From an uncultured Lachnospiraceae bacterium (GTDB lineage Bacteria > Bacillota > Clostridia > Lachnospirales > Lachnospiraceae): a stretch of DNA of 34,309 nucleotides. This document shows, piece after piece, positions 30,294 to 34,309 of the stretch. Under the pieces are notes generated by a model. It was not told where the DNA came from, made no database searches, and saw only the letters and a list, made by a program, of their open reading frames with translations. How positions within the stretch are numbered: position 1 is the stretch's first letter; each line of letters starts with the position of its first letter. Location: NCBI GenBank assembly GCA_910586555.1, contig CAJUJY010000038.1, positions 1 to 34,309 of the forward strand, read 5' to 3'. The translations under genes were made by a program, and so were the position numbers.

Positions 30294-33200
30294 ATGTGGA
30301 AGAAACGTATATGTATTTTACTAACTGTACTAATGGTAATGACAATAATATTCCCCACAGGATTTAACAATAATTCCATTATAAAAGTTTCTGCCGGGGA
30401 ATTAGACGGCCAGGAGGCTGTTCCAGAAAGCGGAAATACAGGGCAGCCAGTTTCAGGCCCTGCCCTTGGCACAGAAACACCACAGGGCAGCCTAAGACTT
30501 ATATTTACAACAGATATACATGGACAGGTAACAAATTATAATTACCAGACTGGCAAAACATTAAACAGGGGATTAAATAAAGTTTATACTATGATACAGG
30601 CTGCAAGGAATGAAGCAGGTAATAACTGCTTTACATTTGACCTTGGTGATAGTGTAATGGACTTTAATTCTGATTATATATACAGCCAGGATACTGAATC
30701 GCTCCAGCCAGTATATAATGCCATGACAATGATAAATTATGATGCCATAACCCTTGGCAACCATGATTTTGACTTTGGCTATGAATATATTGTAAACCAG
30801 CTTGAAATGTCAGGGCTTATGGACAAATGTGTACTTTCTAATGTTTATTCAAGTATTAATGGTGACAGTATATTTGGTGCAGAGAATAAAATAATTAAAA
30901 AACAGATTACATCAGATACGGGGACAGTTTTAACAGTTAAGATAGGACTTATAGGTGAAGTAACACCAGGGCTTTCATCACGTACAGAAGGCTATAAAAA
31001 CAAGCTTGTTGCAGAAGATATACTTGAAAATGCACAAAAACAAGCGGCTGTCCTTAAAGAACAGGGCGCTGATATTATTGTTGTGCTTGCACATTCCGGC
31101 TTTGGTACAGAAACACCTTCTGCAAGGGCAGCAAACACTGCTTATGCCCTTACAAAGCTTGATAATATTGATGTTGTGCTTGCAGGCCATGACCATATTG
31201 ATTTTCCTGTAAAAAATAAAAATGATTTACATTACACCCTGCCAGGAGTAGATAAAGAAACAGGGCTTGTTAATGGCAAACGCCTTGTAATGGTAAAGGA
31301 TAGCTGCCGCGGCATAGGTGTTGTTGATTTAAAACTTAAAACAGATGAAAACAATAAAATTGTAATTGATAATTCATCTTATGAAATAAGGAAGGTTACT
31401 GAAGAAACAGAATCAAACCAGGATATTGAAAATACAATGTCTGCATGGGATGAAAAACTTAAAGAATACTGCCAGAAAGAAGTTGGTACAATAGCAGCAG
31501 GTGACAGATGGGACAACTATAATTCACTTATTGGCAGTAATGAAATTATGCAGGCGGTACATAATGCACAAATAGGGTATGCATCAAATTATATTACTAA
31601 TAATGCACCAGAATATAAAGACTACCCTATAGTGTCTATAGCAAGATATACAAAATATGGTTCTGACAGCGGCGCAGATTATGCAGACCTTACAGGAACT
31701 ATTGTAGAGGGTAATGCTGATTCTTTTGCCAATTACCACAGATATGTATATATATATACAATAAATGGCAGGCAGCTTAAAGAATGGATGGAATGGGGCG
31801 CATCTATTTACCAGACAACTAATACTTCATCAGAAGAAAACTGGAATAATATCCTGTTGTCTGATTTTATACAGAAAGAACATGGCAACTCACTTGTACA
31901 GGAAGATTATCTTACGGAATGGAACCGTTTCTTCCAGTTTGAAGGCATAGAATATAAAATAGATCCTTCTGCACCTCCAAGATATGATTATGATGGCAAT
32001 ATGATTAACGATTCATACCGTATAAAAAATGTAACAAGAAATGGCATGCCTGTTAATGAAGAAGATACTTTTATTCTTGTAACTGATAAGATTACTCCAG
32101 GAATACAGGCAGAAGCTAATAAAGGCGTTGAAAAACAGGTAATTTCCAAATCACATGTTATATTACAGGATATTGTACAACAATATCTTGCAGATAAGGC
32201 ACTTCTTGGTGAATTAAAAATTCCTGTAAGCCATAATTGGGAACTTGTCCTGCCAGATAATTATAAATACATTATTGCAAGCGGAACTGGCTCTGAACAG
32301 GAATTTCTTGCACAGGAGTGGTGTACAGGCCTTTATGGAAACCTTGCATATACTAATTATTACAGTTGTAAAAATATTAACCATGAAAACAAACCAGATA
32401 CAGATGCACCAGGTGTTGTGCTTTCAAGCAGCAATACCGCAGAAACTAATACATCTGTAAATATTTCAGTAACTGCCAATGACAAGTCAGGAATTAAGGC
32501 AGTTAAATATATATACGGTGTATATGACAATAAAGAAGATGAAATCTGGGGAATTGCAAGCGGAGGCGCTATAAATGCAACAGGAAGCGCATTTGAAGCT
32601 GATAAAAACGGGGTATACTCTGTATATGTTGAAGATGGTGCTGGCAATGTGACAATAGAAAAAATTGCAGTGGCTAATATTTATCCTGAAATACTCTTAA
32701 AACCAGTAGTAGATAAATTTGATAATAAAGATACTACAGTTACTGGCAAAGCTGAACCTAACCTGACTGTATGTGTTACATCAGGTAATAACATATACCA
32801 GGAAAAAGCAGGGGTTGATGGTTCATTTAAAGTAAAAATACCAACCCAGAAAGCCAAGAAAAAGCTTTATGTATATGTAGCAGATAATAACGGCAGGGAA
32901 AGCAAGCGTGCTACTATCACAGTAAAACGTGTAGGCCCTAACTGCCCTAGTGTGACAAGTGCAAAAAATAACGATACAAAAATTGCCGGGAATACCAATG
33001 ACACAAATGTTAAAATATTTGCCGTAATGGGTGATAATGTTTATGTATCAAAAAGCCTTGGCGCATCATATTACACTAAATGCAAAAAATATGATAAAGA
33101 CCTGGTTATTAAAAAAGTTAATATTACAATAAAAAATAACGGGGCTTATAGCATTGCTATACCAAACCAGTATTCAGGAACACAGTTTAAGGTATTTTCT

Positions 33201-34070
33201 GTAGACAAACTAGGCCGCGTAAGCCATGCAAGGTCTAAAAAAATAACTAAAGCTGCACCAAACAGGGTAACACTATACCAGGCGTCTAATGTAGAAAGGC
33301 ATGTATATGGACATGTCCCAGATGGTGATGAATGTACGGTTGTATTAAAAACAGCAAACAAGACATACAAGGCTGTTACTGATGAAGAAGGTTATTTTAC
33401 AGCTTCTGTGGATATATTAAGCGCTGGCACTGATATAACAGCACATGCTTATAAACGTTCAGATGATGGTACTGCTAAAAAAGGCTATCCCAAAACTTAT
33501 ACTGTAGAAAATGCCGATGAACTTTATAAAGAACTGCGTGATGTAGAAATACATATAGACAAAGTTACTGATAAGGATAAAGAGATATCAGGCAAATGGA
33601 CTGAAACAGATTCAGATCTTTATATATGTGCTGGCAACAGGGAATATGTGGCAACTACAGATGAAGACGGTAAATACAGCACAGATATTAAATCACGTCT
33701 TAGCATAGGCACACCAGTATATGTACTTTCAAGAAGCACAAAAGGAAGTATAAAGGGAATACGTGTATTTAAAGTAGTACTTGGCGCACCTATAACCCCT
33801 GTAGTAGTTGGAAGCATAAATACAAATACAAGATATATAAAAGTTTATACAAAAGAAAACTGCGAAGTTACACTAAAAGCGGGTTCTAAAAAATATATTA
33901 AAACTTCTGGTTCATATAACAGCAGTACAAAAAGATATTATTATACATTTAAAATACAGGCTGTAAGGGCAAAGGCTAAAGTAACAGCATATGCAAGAAA
34001 TGAAGCTGGAAGGACAGCAAGTAAGACAAAACAGGTAAAAAAAGTTAAAAGACCAAAGAGAAAGAAATAA
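30294..34070 (+). CDS. Large secreted 5'-nucleotidase/metallophosphatase with repeat tail (1258 aa)
   Basis: A signal peptide (1 to about 35, ending near VSA) is followed by a calcineurin-like phosphatase domain of the UshA type: FTTDIHGQ (about 70), DLGDS (115), LGNHDFDFGYEY (153), VLAHSGFG (264) and AGHDHID (296) supply the metal ligands. A 5'-nucleotidase C-terminal domain follows (about 385-650), which normally gives nucleotide specificity. From about 690 to 1240 there are several beta-sandwich, Ig-like modules with motifs such as VTGKAEPNLTVCVTSGNN. There is no LPXTG motif or membrane anchor; the protein ends in the basic KKVKRPKRKK, which may hold it to anionic wall polymers. It is translationally close to the glycerophosphotransferase, suggesting surface phosphate scavenging or polymer turnover. 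Confidence 0.88.
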   Translation: MWKKRICILLTVLMVMTIIFPTGFNNNSIIKVSAGELDGQEAVPESGNTGQPVSGPALGTETPQGSLRLIFTTDIHGQVTNYNYQTGKTLNRGLNKVYTMIQAARNEAGNNCFTFDLGDSVMDFNSDYIYSQDTESLQPVYNAMTMINYDAITLGNHDFDFGYEYIVNQLEMSGLMDKCVLSNVYSSINGDSIFGAENKIIKKQITSDTGTVLTVKIGLIGEVTPGLSSRTEGYKNKLVAEDILENAQKQAAVLKEQGADIIVVLAHSGFGTETPSARAANTAYALTKLDNIDVVLAGHDHIDFPVKNKNDLHYTLPGVDKETGLVNGKRLVMVKDSCRGIGVVDLKLKTDENNKIVIDNSSYEIRKVTEETESNQDIENTMSAWDEKLKEYCQKEVGTIAAGDRWDNYNSLIGSNEIMQAVHNAQIGYASNYITNNAPEYKDYPIVSIARYTKYGSDSGADYADLTGTIVEGNADSFANYHRYVYIYTINGRQLKEWMEWGASIYQTTNTSSEENWNNILLSDFIQKEHGNSLVQEDYLTEWNRFFQFEGIEYKIDPSAPPRYDYDGNMINDSYRIKNVTRNGMPVNEEDTFILVTDKITPGIQAEANKGVEKQVISKSHVILQDIVQQYLADKALLGELKIPVSHNWELVLPDNYKYIIASGTGSEQEFLAQEWCTGLYGNLAYTNYYSCKNINHENKPDTDAPGVVLSSSNTAETNTSVNISVTANDKSGIKAVKYIYGVYDNKEDEIWGIASGGAINATGSAFEADKNGVYSVYVEDGAGNVTIEKIAVANIYPEILLKPVVDKFDNKDTTVTGKAEPNLTVCVTSGNNIYQEKAGVDGSFKVKIPTQKAKKKLYVYVADNNGRESKRATITVKRVGPNCPSVTSAKNNDTKIAGNTNDTNVKIFAVMGDNVYVSKSLGASYYTKCKKYDKDLVIKKVNITIKNNGAYSIAIPNQYSGTQFKVFSVDKLGRVSHARSKKITKAAPNRVTLYQASNVERHVYGHVPDGDECTVVLKTANKTYKAVTDEEGYFTASVDILSAGTDITAHAYKRSDDGTAKKGYPKTYTVENADELYKELRDVEIHIDKVTDKDKEISGKWTETDSDLYICAGNREYVATTDEDGKYSTDIKSRLSIGTPVYVLSRSTKGSIKGIRVFKVVLGAPITPVVVGSINTNTRYIKVYTKENCEVTLKAGSKKYIKTSGSYNSSTKRYYYTFKIQAVRAKAKVTAYARNEAGRTASKTKQVKKVKRPKRKK

Positions 34071-34107
34071 AAATTACTTTTCAAAAAAATAGGAACTTAT
34101 ACATATA

Positions 34108-34202
34108 GGGCTGTCACACTAAGAATAAAAATACAAGATATAGTATTTTAATAAAATAAAATTTTCTATGTATTGTATAATATTCTCTTAATGTGGCAGC
34201 CC
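34108..34202. repeat. Short inverted-repeat element, copy 2 (MITE-like)
   Basis: A 95-base AT-rich element with ends GGGCTGTCACACTAAGAATA (34108-34127) and, inverted, TATTCTCTTAATGTGGCAG (34181-34199) followed by CCC. The same ends, shortened, are at 6998-7038. It has no room for a transposase, so it would be mobilised in trans by an IS with matching ends, or it now works as a transcription stop for the long gene before it. The remaining 107 bases of the window show no gene. Confidence 0.6.
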
Positions 34203-34309
34203 TTGTCTGCCAGATAATATTTATAATCCACATTAAAACAATTATTCTGTATCGTCGTAAACGGTGGATAGCATGTACCTATACAAAATCCGAACCATCC
34301 TGTATCATA

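Noticed and set aside
1..34309. CRISPR array, rRNA or tRNA genes
   Set aside because: No regularly spaced direct repeats, no rRNA stretches and no cloverleaf with a T-arm GTTCRANNC were seen on either strand.

Overview
The window looks like a low-G+C Firmicute chromosome, most likely Lachnospiraceae. The gene families point that way: a GH94 cellobiose phosphorylase, YesM/YesN-type two-component genes, DUF4867, an Rpn-type nuclease remnant, a CDP-glycerol polymerase with a tagD gene, and an ABC.X4-type transporter. Strong GGAGG ribosome sites and occasional TTG starts agree. I see no rRNA, tRNA or CRISPR array. Gene names rest on protein motifs recognised by eye; no database search was run.

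Region 1 (1 to about 5220) is the right-hand part of an integrated mobile element whose left end lies outside the window. It carries an unknown accessory protein, a CHC2 zinc-finger primase piece, an overlapping P4-type primase/helicase, a small TTG-start protein and a large serine recombinase. The element ends inside a YesM-type sensor kinase gene, of which only the cytoplasmic part remains (5221-5969). The partner response regulator (5973-6948) has lost most of its AraC output domain.

Region 2 (7000-13500) is a plant-sugar locus in partial decay. Cellobiose phosphorylase, xylulokinase and an AraC regulator look intact. Between them lie three gene stumps joined end to end (9612-10439: a membrane-protein tail, a sugar-binding lipoprotein head and a GH42 beta-galactosidase head) and a frameshifted DUF4867 gene.

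Region 3 (13500-21142, all minus strand) holds an internally deleted Rpn-type nuclease, a secreted double-PepSY protein, a REC-GGDEF(degenerate)-EAL-REC protein, a complete lipoprotein/permease/ATPase ABC transporter and a divergent MraY-like glycosyl-1-phosphate transferase.

Region 4 (21143-22093) is about 950 bases with no convincing gene, and it is the most unusual part of the window. A 720-base segment (21276-21995) is bounded by a 28/29-base inverted repeat differing by one base. Inside it are two elaborate nested stem structures, one with a potential pseudoknot, and between them one copy of a hairpin-rich repeat also seen at 19990 and, diverged, at 26499. It could be a large structured non-coding RNA or a nested non-autonomous mobile element.

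Region 5 (22094-34309) has a PadR regulator with a membrane ferredoxin gene (minus), facing two PLP aminotransferase genes (the second hisC-like), tagD, a two-domain CDP-glycerol glycerophosphotransferase and a very large secreted 5'-nucleotidase-like protein (plus). The last three suggest a glycerol-phosphate-containing wall polymer and a surface phosphatase. Short elements sharing an inverted-repeat end (GGGCTGYCRCAYTAAG) occur at 6998 and 34108.
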